From NCBI GenBank assembly GCA_937952095.1, contig CALFYG010000201.1, forward strand, positions 1-35,914: a stretch of 35,914 nucleotides of DNA. Direction: 5' to 3'. How positions within the stretch are numbered: position 1 is the first letter of the stretch; each line of letters begins with the position of its first letter. A model generated the notes under the pieces. The model saw nothing but the letters and a program-made list of their open reading frames with translations, did no database searches and was not told the DNA's origin. Position numbers and translations under genes: made by a program. The DNA comes from an uncultured Micrococcales bacterium. Its GTDB lineage: Bacteria > Actinomycetota > Actinomycetes > S36-B12 > UBA10799. This document shows, piece after piece, positions 8,371 through 17,200 of the stretch.

Positions 8371-9063
8371 ATGACGATCCAGGTCGCGATCCTGGCGGCA
8401 GGCATGGGGACCCGACTGGGACGCCCCTGGCCCAAGCCCCTCACCAAACTCGATGACGGGCGCAGCATCATGGGCCAGCAGCGCGACAACATCGCCGCGG
8501 TGTTCGGCCAGCAGGCGCGGGTCATGACGGTGGTGGGGTTCAAACTCGAGTCGATCCTCGAGGCGTTCCCGGACGGGTTGTTCGTCTACAACGAGAACTT
8601 CGACACCACGAACACCTCGAAGAGCCTGCTGAAGGCCCTGCGGTTCTCCGGCGAAGGTCCGGTGCTGTGGATGAACGGTGACGTCGTGTTCGACCCCCAG
8701 GTCCTGGCCCGCCTCGAATCGAGCATTCTGCGCGGGGACAACGTCATCTGCGTGAACACCTCGGCGGTCGCCGAGGAGGAGGTCAAGTACACCGTCGACG
8801 CCGACGGGCACGTGGACGCTCTGAGCAAGAAGGTCGAGAACGCCCTCGGCGAGGCGGTGGGGATCAACCTCGTGTCGGGCAAGGACAAGGCCCGCCTGAT
8901 CGAGTGCCTCGCGGACTGCGACGAGCAGGACTACTTCGAACGCGGCATCGAACTGGCCATCGAGCGCCACGGCATCAAGTTCACCCCGGTGGACATCTCG
9001 GACCTGTTCGCCGTGGAGATCGACTTCGACGACGATCTGGCACGCGCCAACGCACGCGGTTAG
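8371..9063 (+). CDS. Sugar/polyol-phosphate nucleotidyltransferase
   Basis: A soluble NTP-transferase of 230 residues that would activate a phosphorylated sugar, polyol or choline-like alcohol with CTP or another NTP. The nucleotide loop LAAGMGTRLG (8-17) with the following Pro-Lys (21-22) is intact, NGD at 102-104 supplies the metal-binding aspartate, and EIDFDDDL near the C-terminus supplies a second acidic site. It is shorter than glucose-1-phosphate thymidylyltransferases and closer in size to LicC/IPCT-type enzymes. ATG at 8,371 has GGAG six bases upstream. The next gene, a CDP-glycerol-type transferase, starts 9 bases after its stop, and the CDP-alcohol transferase is divergent to the left; together these suggest a CDP-activated product. 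That substrate is inference. Confidence 0.85.
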   Translation: MTIQVAILAAGMGTRLGRPWPKPLTKLDDGRSIMGQQRDNIAAVFGQQARVMTVVGFKLESILEAFPDGLFVYNENFDTTNTSKSLLKALRFSGEGPVLWMNGDVVFDPQVLARLESSILRGDNVICVNTSAVAEEEVKYTVDADGHVDALSKKVENALGEAVGINLVSGKDKARLIECLADCDEQDYFERGIELAIERHGIKFTPVDISDLFAVEIDFDDDLARANARG

Positions 9064-9072
9064 GGAGCACGG

Positions 9073-10380
9073 ATGGCAGGCAAGGCCAAGCAGATCTATT
9101 GGGCCGTTCGACGGGTTCTCACCCAACCCCCGGGAGCCATGGTCGAGCAGTGGGAGTCCCAGACCGGGGACCGGGTCCTGCCTGAGGACCATTTCGAGAC
9201 CCTCGTGTATTACGCCGACGGGCCGGTCAATCTCTATCAACTGCGGCAGTGGTACGAGCCGCTGAAGGCGCTGGATGCCGAGGCTCCGGCGGTGATCGTC
9301 TGCCGCTCGGTGACTGCTGCCCTCGAACTGCTCAAGGAGTCGCCCCTTCCGGTCGTCTACGCATCCCGCGTGGAGGACCTGGAGAACCTGGTGGACCGCC
9401 AGCGGTTCTCGATGGCGCTGTACGTCAACCAGAACACCCGCAATTTCCAGATGATGCGCTCGAACACCATGCTGCACGTGTTCATCAGCCATGGCGAAAG
9501 CGATAAGTCGTACATGGTGTCCGGCCAGACGAAGACCTACGACTACTCGTTCATCGCCGGCGAGGCGGCAGCCGACCGACTGGCCGCGCACCTCATCAAT
9601 TACGACGTGGCGGCCAAGACGATCCGCATCGGCCGGCCCCAGCTGGACACGCCACCGGCGACGACCGCGCCCGCGCTGCCCGAAGATGACCGAACTGTCG
9701 TGCTGTACGCCCCTACCACCGAAGGCGACCGGCCCAGCATGCGGTACAGCTCGCTGGCTTCCCACGGTGTGGCCATGATGCAGGCACTGCTCGCCTCCCC
9801 CCGCCACCGCGTGATCTTCCGCCCGCACGCACGCACGGGACTTTTCTCCGAGGAGCATGCGGCGGCGCGCGAGCAGATCGACGCGATGATCGCGGCGGCC
9901 AACATCACGGATCCGAGCGCCGGTCATCTGTCGGACAAGACAGCGACCTTCGACTGGCAGTTGCAGGCGGCGGACGTGTGCATCGCCGACGTGAGTGCCG
10001 TGGTCATCGACTGGCTGACCACCGGCAAGCCCATCGTCGTGACCAAACCGACGAACCCGGCGGCCCCCGTGCCGACCGAAGGGTTCATCGCCTCGATCGA
10101 ACTACTGTCGAAGAAGCGGGCCGGCGACATCGTGACCATCCTCGATGAGGCCGCGACCGACGAGTCGCAGGCCGAACAGCGTCGGACATGGACGTACTAC
10201 TACTTCGGCGACACCACCCCCGGTGCTGCGACGCGGGCCTGGCTGGACGCGTGCCGCCGAGTGCGCGCCGAGCGCGACGAATGGCTCGGCCACCACGATG
10301 TGACCGCCGCGGATCCGAATCTGCCCGCCGAACCGCACCGGATCGTCAACGACATCCAGGAACTCGACATCGAGAGCTGA
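9073..10380 (+). CDS. CDP-glycerol glycerophosphotransferase-like protein
   Basis: Resembles the TagB/TagF family that transfers glycerol-phosphate or a similar alcohol-phosphate from a CDP donor onto a lipid-linked wall polymer at the inner face of the membrane. About 435 residues. Motifs in order: VFISHGESDK (139-145 is SHGESDK, the counterpart of the TagF WHG motif with its catalytic His), VLYAPTTEG (211-218, the YAPT motif), FRPHAR (250-254) and CIADVSAVVIDWL (~303-315, the D-S-S-like substrate loop). The Ser in place of Trp before His-Gly is a small departure. GGGAG at 9,063-9,067 precedes ATG by five bases. In tandem with the nucleotidyltransferase; ends at a bidirectional hairpin. Confidence 0.82.
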   Translation: MAGKAKQIYWAVRRVLTQPPGAMVEQWESQTGDRVLPEDHFETLVYYADGPVNLYQLRQWYEPLKALDAEAPAVIVCRSVTAALELLKESPLPVVYASRVEDLENLVDRQRFSMALYVNQNTRNFQMMRSNTMLHVFISHGESDKSYMVSGQTKTYDYSFIAGEAAADRLAAHLINYDVAAKTIRIGRPQLDTPPATTAPALPEDDRTVVLYAPTTEGDRPSMRYSSLASHGVAMMQALLASPRHRVIFRPHARTGLFSEEHAAAREQIDAMIAAANITDPSAGHLSDKTATFDWQLQAADVCIADVSAVVIDWLTTGKPIVVTKPTNPAAPVPTEGFIASIELLSKKRAGDIVTILDEAATDESQAEQRRTWTYYYFGDTTPGAATRAWLDACRRVRAERDEWLGHHDVTAADPNLPAEPHRIVNDIQELDIES

Positions 10381-10393
10381 GACTCGGGCGTAC

Positions 10394-10440
10394 CGAACTG
10401 GTCGGCCGTCGGCTCCCAGAGCCGGTTCTCAACCAGTTCG
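10394..10440. terminator. Bidirectional hairpin between convergent genes
   Basis: CGAACTGGT at 10,394-10,402 pairs with ACCAGTTCG at 10,432-10,440, and inside the loop CGGCT (10,410 region) pairs with AGCCG. The nested hairpin lies between the stops at 10,380 (plus) and 10,456 (minus). It has no clear U-tract on either side, as is common in high-GC actinobacteria. Confidence 0.6.
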
Positions 10441-10455
10441 ATTCAGGAATCTTGA

Positions 10456-11619
10456 CTACTTGGTGAACCCGCGCTTCAGGGCGCGCGCGGCCCCTCGCGC
10501 TGTCCACCGACCGCGGCGGGTGGGGGCCGGGGTCTCGACCGCGGCGGCCTTCACCTTCTCCTCCAACGCCCGCCGTTCCGCGAGCGCCTCAAGAACGAGA
10601 CCGGCGGTACCCGCCACTGCGGCGTCGATCGAGACCACATCGGGCCGGTCAAGGTCGCCCGAGCGCGGTCGCAGCGCCAGGTCTGCCGGGTCCCCGATCA
10701 CTTGCACCCCCAGTTCCGCGATGCCTTTGGCGAAACGTTGCCCGTACTCCTCCGCCTTGTCGGCGGCCCACTGCGGGGTCTGGATGCGAGGCTCGTCGGC
10801 AGCCGGCCGCCGCTTCTCGACCATGTTGAGGATCATGGCCCGCCGCACCATCACGGTGTACTCGTCCCAAGACATCTGCCCGGAGAGTTCCTTGTTGAGG
10901 CGACGGACGAACTCGGCCTCGGGGGTGGTCATGGAGCGGTTCTGGATGACCTGCTCACGGTTGGCCAGGAAGCCCGCGGGCAGGTCCAGCAGGCCCTCGA
11001 AGGCGCTGAAGATGGCGGTGCGATCACCGTCGGGGATCACCACTGCGTAGGTCCGGTCCGCGCCCACGATGTCTGCCCATCGCTTCACCTGCTCGACCTG
11101 GTCGTGCCGGAACCAGAACCGCTCGGCGCGCGGGGTCTGGTCCTCCTCGAACATCACCTTGAGCCAGGAGTTGTACGGAGTGGTGACACCCGCCTTGAGC
11201 CCTTGCTGCCATGCCGACGGCAGGATCGCGCCGATCGAACGAAGTGTCACGACCACACTGACGCGTTGTGGTCCACCGAGATCGTCGATGACGCGCGCAC
11301 AGATCTCCGGCGAGATGTCGTCGAGGAACTCGCTGCTGATGATCGTGCGGCCGTCGTACTCCGCCTCCTTCAGCATCTTCTTCCAGTGCTTCTTGTGCGT
11401 GATCCGGGCACCGTTCTCGCGCCACCCGTAGGGGCGGTCGGCGCCGGCCAGGATCGCCTTGTGGTGGTAAAGCCCCTTGCCCGGGTAACGCACCCCGTGG
11501 TCCTCGAGCACACCTCGCGCATCCGCGAGGGCGACCTGCAGGGCGGTCGTGCCGGTCTTGTGCAGGCCCACGTGCAGCAGGACCTCGCCCTTGCCGATGG
11601 GGGTGATCGTCGACTCCAT
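10456..11619 (-). CDS. Sulfotransferase-like P-loop protein (tandem copy 2)
   Basis: Similar to PAPS-dependent sulfotransferases, which move sulfate to a hydroxyl of a sugar or lipid. The 5'-phosphosulfate loop HVGLHKTGTT (17-26) lies at the N-terminus, and the 3'-phosphate motif appears as TLRSIGAILPSAW with Arg127 and Ser135 at the usual eight-residue step. 387 residues, with a basic C-terminal tail (RGRWTARGAARALKRGF). About 60% or more of its first 300 residues match the upstream neighbour by eye, so the two arose by tandem duplication; they differ mostly at the C-terminus. Start ATG at 11,619 has no ribosome site but a TAGAAT box eight bases upstream. Last gene of a minus-strand run that includes wall-polymer enzymes. 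Actual sulfation is not shown. Confidence 0.75.
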   Translation of the reverse strand: MESTITPIGKGEVLLHVGLHKTGTTALQVALADARGVLEDHGVRYPGKGLYHHKAILAGADRPYGWRENGARITHKKHWKKMLKEAEYDGRTIISSEFLDDISPEICARVIDDLGGPQRVSVVVTLRSIGAILPSAWQQGLKAGVTTPYNSWLKVMFEEDQTPRAERFWFRHDQVEQVKRWADIVGADRTYAVVIPDGDRTAIFSAFEGLLDLPAGFLANREQVIQNRSMTTPEAEFVRRLNKELSGQMSWDEYTVMVRRAMILNMVEKRRPAADEPRIQTPQWAADKAEEYGQRFAKGIAELGVQVIGDPADLALRPRSGDLDRPDVVSIDAAVAGTAGLVLEALAERRALEEKVKAAAVETPAPTRRGRWTARGAARALKRGFTK

Positions 11620-11627
11620 AGGTACTG

Positions 11628-11633
11628 ATTCTA
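11628..11633 (-). promoter_or_regulatory. Putative leaderless -10 box, second sulfotransferase-like gene
   Basis: TAGAAT on the minus strand, eight bases before ATG at 11,619. Its first three bases are the TAG stop codon of the upstream sulfotransferase-like gene. No ribosome site lies between, so an mRNA starting at or near the ATG is plausible. Confidence 0.45.
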
Positions 11634-12776
11634 CGGCTGCTCGACCTCCGGGTCGGCAGCCTGCGCCGCACTCTTGGCGCGACCGGGCCGACGCAGGAGG
11701 ATCTTGAGCGCCTCGGATCGGCTCGGCGCTGCCGCCGTCACAGTGCTGCGCCGGACCAGTCCGGCCGCCCCCGCCACCGCCGCGTCCATGGTCAGATACC
11801 CCTGCTTCTCGTTCTTGCCCGAGGCGGGACGCCGCGCCAACTCCTGCGGGTCTCCAATCACATGCACCCCACTTGCGGCGACGCCGTCGGCGAAGCGCTG
11901 TCCGTACTCCGCGGCCCGGTCCGCAGCCCAACCCGGGGTCGTGATCTTCTGCTCGTCGGGCCCGGGCTGGCGTTGCTCGACCATGTTCAGCACCAGGCCG
12001 CGACGCACGGTGCGCGTGTACTCGTCCCAACTCAACTCGTCGGCGACCTCCTTGTTGAGGCGCCGCACGAACTCCGCCTCCGCGGCGGTCATCGAGCGGT
12101 TCTGGATCGCGATCTTCCGATCCGCCAGCATCCCGTCCGGCAGTCCGAGCAGTGCTTCGAAGGCGCTGAAGATCGCGCGCCGGTCCCCCGCCGGGATGAT
12201 CACGGCGTACGTCCGGTCCGCGCCCACGATCTCGGCCCACCGCTGTACCTGGGCCACCTGATCGTGACGGAACCAGAAGCGTTGGGCCTTGCCCGTTGGC
12301 TGTTCGGCGAAAACCATCTTCAGGAACTGGTTGTAGCCGCTGGTGTATCCGGCTTTGAGCCGCTGCTGCCACGCCGACGGCAGGATCGCGCCGATCGCCC
12401 GCAACGTCACGACCACCCGGACCCGTTGCGGTCCACCGAGGTCGTCGATCATGCGGCGGGCAGTCGCCTCGTCAACGTCATCGAGGAACTCACTACTGAC
12501 CACCGTGCGTCCGTCGAAGGCGGATTCGGCCACGAGTTCGTCCCAGTGCTTGCGGGGCACCTCGCGCGCACCGTTGTTCTGCCATCCGTACTTGCGGTCG
12601 GCGCCGGCCAGGATGGCACGGTGGTGGAACGTCCCGGTCCCGGGATAACGGACACCGTGCGCTGCCAGGTCGGTCCGCGCGTCGGCCAGGGCGACCTGCA
12701 GCGCGGTGGTGCCGGTCTTGTGCAGACCGACGTGCAGCAGCACGTCACCAGGTTCGATGGGGTTCACGTCGGCCAT
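11631..12776 (-). CDS. Sulfotransferase-like P-loop protein (tandem copy 1)
   Basis: Paralogue of the gene at 10,456-11,619, sharing the phosphosulfate loop VGLHKTGTTALQ (16-27), the TLRAIGAILPSAWQQ motif (Arg and Ser spaced eight apart), GADRTYAV, QNRSMT and LSWDEYT. 381 residues. No signal peptide, so it would act in the cytoplasm, where PAPS is made, on a lipid-linked or nucleotide-linked precursor. The upstream GT-C-type membrane gene ends 32 bases before its start, and its own stop overlaps the -10 box of the second copy. ATG at 12,776 lacks a ribosome site but has TAGACT eight bases upstream. The family also includes proteins of unproven activity, so sulfotransferase is a fold-level call. 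Confidence 0.75.
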   Translation of the reverse strand: MADVNPIEPGDVLLHVGLHKTGTTALQVALADARTDLAAHGVRYPGTGTFHHRAILAGADRKYGWQNNGAREVPRKHWDELVAESAFDGRTVVSSEFLDDVDEATARRMIDDLGGPQRVRVVVTLRAIGAILPSAWQQRLKAGYTSGYNQFLKMVFAEQPTGKAQRFWFRHDQVAQVQRWAEIVGADRTYAVIIPAGDRRAIFSAFEALLGLPDGMLADRKIAIQNRSMTAAEAEFVRRLNKEVADELSWDEYTRTVRRGLVLNMVEQRQPGPDEQKITTPGWAADRAAEYGQRFADGVAASGVHVIGDPQELARRPASGKNEKQGYLTMDAAVAGAAGLVRRSTVTAAAPSRSEALKILLRRPGRAKSAAQAADPEVEQP

Positions 12777-12784
12777 GGGTCAGC

Positions 12785-12790
12785 AGTCTA
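12785..12790 (-). promoter_or_regulatory. Putative leaderless -10 box, first sulfotransferase-like gene
   Basis: TAGACT on the minus strand, eight bases before ATG at 12,776, in the 32-base gap after the membrane glycosyltransferase gene. It suggests the sulfotransferase-like pair can be transcribed apart from the upstream genes. Confidence 0.4.
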
Positions 12791-12808
12791 CGAAGCGGGG
12801 GGCGGGTC

Positions 12809-14260
12809 TCAGCGCACCTGGTACAGCCGCGCCTTGCCGTCGGAGGCCTCCCAGACCAGTCGGTAGTCGGCCAGCGGAAGACTGTTCCCGTCGGCCTTCC
12901 ACAGGTCGTAGTCGAGCTTGCAGAACTCACAGGTCTCATCGGTGTCACTGAAGATCAGGACGTACTGCCCCGACTCCGGCCGTGCACCCTTGCGCGTGAA
13001 GTCGCGGAAGTCCACGGCGAGGTCGCCGCGGTACACGGGCAAGATGCGCAGGGTGCGGCCGTCGGTGAAGACCTGCTGGCCCACCGGCAGATTGTCCACG
13101 ACCTCATACGGCAGGTTCCCGCTGTTGGGGTGGAACGTGGGTTCCGTCGTGGCGAACCTGACCCCCGGCACGACGACGACCGCCGCGAGGACTGCTGCGC
13201 CGACCCAGGAGGGCAGCCGGATGCGGGAGGCGGCCGCGGCACACAGGGCGACCGCCGCGATCGTCAGGCCTGGCAGGAAAGCCAGCCAGTAGCGGGGCAC
13301 ATCCACCCGCACACTCGGGTGTTGCGGATCCAGGACACCGGCCTGCAGGACCAGCAGCACCACCGGGAACAGCGCCCAGACCACATACAGTCCGACCCTG
13401 CCGCGCAGGATCAGGCCGCCGGCGATCCCGAGCCCGCTCACGACCAGCAGCACCCAGCCCCACGGCTCCTGCGCCATAGCGATCGGCAGGCGCGTGAGGT
13501 ACCACCATCGCTGCTGCCCGAGGTAGGACCCGTCCAGCGGCGAGGTCGAGTCGTTGAGATCGGAACCGGTGAGCACATGCCACTTGGCCAACGGGTCGTT
13601 CAGGTAAAGCCAGGAGAGGCCCAGGTCCAGCACCGCCCACGGCACCAGACCGACGACCACGGCCGCGTACCCGACCCAGCGGCGCGACAGCCCCCAGATG
13701 AGCACGGCGAAGACCGGCCAGGTGAACACGGTGGTCTCGCGCACCTCGAAGGCCCAGCCCGCGATCAGCCCCGCGACAAGCAACGGCCAGACCCGGTCGC
13801 TGTCGCGAGCATGCAGCACGAGGATCAGCGTGAGTCCGTTGAGAGCGATCGCCATGAGGTCGGGATACCCGCGCGAGAGGTTGATGAAGGTCAGTGGCAT
13901 CGCGACGAAGGTGACCACGGTCAGCGCCGCCACCGCTGTGGAGCCGACCCATCGGGCCAACACGTACACCACCGGCACGACGATCGTGGTGGCGAGGAAG
14001 GCGAAGGCGTAGAAGGTCGGGAGCGTCTGTCCGAACACAGCCGCCACCGGGACCAACGGGAGGATGATGCCCCACCGAGTGAGTCCGGAGGGGATCCACT
14101 CGTGCCCGCCGACGTTGAGTGCCGCCTGCGCGTAGTGCCACGGATCCGAGGTCACCAGAACCGCCCGGTAGTACCACGCCACCGCGAGCACGAGCAGCGT
14201 CAGTACGACCACCACGGGCACGTCGATCCGTGCCCGCCACCTGTCACCGGAGGGCGGCAT
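12809..14260 (-). CDS. Polytopic GT-C-like membrane glycosyltransferase
   Basis: A 483-residue membrane protein with about ten hydrophobic segments between residues 13 and 360, then a soluble C-terminal domain of ~120 residues. The first loop, VLVTSDPWHYAQAALN, carries an acidic residue where GT-C enzymes (ArnT/PMT, dolichyl- or polyprenyl-phosphate-sugar dependent) keep their catalytic Asp. A SRGYPDLMAIAL segment and a VRVDVPRYWLAFLPG segment also recall that group. The C-terminal part contains CEFCKLDYDLW, a CxxC pair that could bind metal or form a disulfide. The ATG at 14,260 overlaps the end of the upstream bifunctional transferase by 17 bases, so the two are co-translated. It likely adds a sugar outside the membrane; the substrate is unknown. 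Confidence 0.75.
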   Translation of the reverse strand: MPPSGDRWRARIDVPVVVVLTLLVLAVAWYYRAVLVTSDPWHYAQAALNVGGHEWIPSGLTRWGIILPLVPVAAVFGQTLPTFYAFAFLATTIVVPVVYVLARWVGSTAVAALTVVTFVAMPLTFINLSRGYPDLMAIALNGLTLILVLHARDSDRVWPLLVAGLIAGWAFEVRETTVFTWPVFAVLIWGLSRRWVGYAAVVVGLVPWAVLDLGLSWLYLNDPLAKWHVLTGSDLNDSTSPLDGSYLGQQRWWYLTRLPIAMAQEPWGWVLLVVSGLGIAGGLILRGRVGLYVVWALFPVVLLVLQAGVLDPQHPSVRVDVPRYWLAFLPGLTIAAVALCAAAASRIRLPSWVGAAVLAAVVVVPGVRFATTEPTFHPNSGNLPYEVVDNLPVGQQVFTDGRTLRILPVYRGDLAVDFRDFTRKGARPESGQYVLIFSDTDETCEFCKLDYDLWKADGNSLPLADYRLVWEASDGKARLYQVR

Positions 14261-17200
14261 CGATCACTCTCGCCGAGGCGTACCCGTCCTCCCACGCACA
14301 GAACCGCTCCCGGAACCGTCCATACGCCCCGGCGTACTGCTGCTGGACTCCGGTGAGGTCGTCGAGGGCAGCGAGGATCTCCCCGGACGTCCGGCAGATG
14401 GGTCCGGGCGGGTCCTCGGTGAGGTCGAAGTACAGGCCCCGCACCCGGTCCCGGTAGTCGTCGAGGTCCCAGGTGAAGAAGAGCATGGGCCGGCCGGTGT
14501 TGACGTAGTCGAACATCACAGAGGAGTAATCGGTGATCAGCACATCGGCGATCAGGTAGAGGTCGGCGATGTCCGGGTATGCCGACACGTTGCGCACGAA
14601 CCCACCCTCAGCGGGGATGCCGGCACGGGTGGCCAGCAGATGGTGGCCACGCAGCAACAGCACGTGGGTGCCCCCGAACCGTTCCCGCAGAGCGTCCACG
14701 TTGAGTTTGAGGTCGAAGATGTACCGGCCCCGGTCGTCGTAGCGGTCATCGCGCCAGGTGGGGGCGTACAGGATCACCTGCTGGTCCGGACGCAGCCCGA
14801 GGCGCTCGCGGGTGGCCGCAGCGCGCACCTCGCGTTCCGGGCGGTAGAAGATGTCGTTGCGGGGGTAGCCGGTCTCCAGCAGACCCTTGCGCGGAGCGCC
14901 GAACGCCCGCAGGAGGATGTCGGCCGAATAGGGGTTGGGCGCGACCAGATAGTCCCACTTGGACGCCTCGTCGGCGAACGTCTCCAAGTAGCCCTTCCGT
15001 GCGAAATTCACCTTCTCGATGTCCTGACCGACCTTCTTCAGTGGCGTGCCGTGCCAGGTCTGCAGGTAGGTCTGATCGTCGCGTTTGACGAAGCTCGGGT
15101 CGATCGAGTCGTTGGCCACGACCCAGCGGGCGCGGGCGAGCATGTCGTAGTACTCGGGACTGAAGCGCAGCACTGTCTCGACGCCCTTGGGCATCCGCAC
15201 ACCCTGATCGCGCACAACCCAAACCCGGCGGCGGCGGTCGCGCCGGCGCCGCAGCTCCTCATCGATGGCGCGCAGACTGTCGCTGTACTGCTTGCCCTTC
15301 CAGTTCTCGAACAGGATCACCTTGCGGGTGCGCTTGCGGCGGCGTTTGGGGTAGTACGCCTCGATGATCTCCCGGCGTCCGTGCAGGCCGGGTGGGCGGA
15401 TCTCCCCGCTGGGGTCGACCTGCAGGTAGGCCGTGGCGCTGCGACGGGCCCGCGGCCCGACCTTCACACCATCGAAGAACATCCAGGTGGGTTCGATCAT
15501 GCGCTCGCGCGTCGCCTGTGCGACGTGCACCGGCACGTCGTCCTGTGTGAGGAGGCTCCAGCGGCCCGCCGGAAGATGCGTGATGCCGTCCACGGAGTCG
15601 GCGTCGTCCGCGGGGAGCAGCACCTCCCAGGTCTCCCCCGCGACGTCCACCGGGTAGTCGCTGCGAACCCCGTTGCGATTCTCCAGCGCGAGTGTCGTCA
15701 TACCGGCGACCCGGTCCCCGAGCAGCGACACTCCCGTCCGGGTGACGCGGACCTCGAGCAACCGAGGCCGGGGGTCCCGCACGGTCACCAGCAGCCCCCC
15801 GGTGATGCCGGCGCGGCAGTAGAACTCACGGTCGCCATGGGTGGTGAGGGTCTCCCCCACGTCCGGACCCATGACCGCGGGCTGTCCCTCCTCATCCCCG
15901 GGGGCGAGCAGGAGGACGTCGAATTCGGTCTGGGTCAGAGTCTCCAGCGACGGCATGGCTGACAGGTCGAGTTGCACCTGCGTGGCCATCGGGACCCGTA
16001 CCTCTTCGTAGTCGTCACGCCGCCGCGCCACGACCTCGGCGCCCTCGATGACCGAGTCGAAACTCACCGAGATGAGATCGGGCCGCGGGACCTCCACCGC
16101 AGTCACGGTCGGTCTGGGCGGATAGACGGCGACGCCGAGCGACTCACCCCGCCACCTCACGACTGCCATCCGGCCATCGGTCAGCCGCACCCGTCGCGGC
16201 AGCTGGGCCGCCCCGTCGACGGTGCCTGCCAGCGGCACCCGACGTCGGCCGCCCGGGGCTGTGACGTCCACGTCGATGCGCAACAGCCCCTCCTCGGGGA
16301 GATCCTCGAGGGGCAACGTGAAGGACAGACCGACGTTGCTGTAGGTCACGTCCGCCGAGAGCTCCTTGGCCGTCAGGTCGTCGCGGTTGTGCCACTTGAC
16401 CGGGACCGAGAACGGCTCATCGCCCCCGACCACCCGGATGCGCAGCTTGCGCTGGTCCGGGCCACCGGAGTCGATGCCCTCCAGATACGCGTAACCCGCG
16501 ACGAAGAGGCCCTCGGGGGTCCAGTCGACCTGTTCGACCTCAGAGGCCACCGGCTGCGCCTTGCCCCAGACATACAGGTCGTCGGGCACCCCCGGTTGCC
16601 CACGGAAGGGGAGGTCGGCGTAGGTGACGCCGTCCCCGGGCACGGTCCGGCGCAGACCATAGGGATCACGCTCGAACTCCAGGAACTCGAGCAGATCCTC
16701 GTGACGGCCCTGTTCGATGAGCCAGTACCGCACACGGTCGCGGGGCGGCAGCTCCTCCATGACCGCAGGCGAACTACCCCGCACGAACGCGCCCACCCGC
16801 TCAAGAAACAGTTGCTGGTACTCGCTGTCGGCTTGCGGGTAGTACGGCTGATACAGCGGAATGTCGAAGGTGAGTACCTTGCGATCATGGGTGCGCTTGA
16901 GGAACTCGTCCTCGGCGAGTAGCCGTTCCACCTCATCGATGGCGTTCATCCGATCGCGCAGGTTGTCGATCTCTCCCCGGCGCTGAGTGATCGACGCGTC
17001 GGAGTCGATCCGACGCCGCCACCAGTAGACCGGCGCCTTGAGCACATCAACTGACTGCGCCCGCACATGCGCGGCGATCATCACCGGGAGATCCTCGTAG
17101 GTGACACCGGCCTGGAACTGCAATCCGGCATCCCGCCAGAAGGCGGTCCGGAACACCTTGTTCCAGGCCGTGGTGTCGTACATCAGGCTCGGGGTCTTGT

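Noticed and set aside
8338..9927. 529-codon minus-strand frame
   Set aside because: Antisense of the nucleotidyltransferase and TagB/F-like genes, His/Arg/Gly-rich composition typical of a GC-rich shadow frame.
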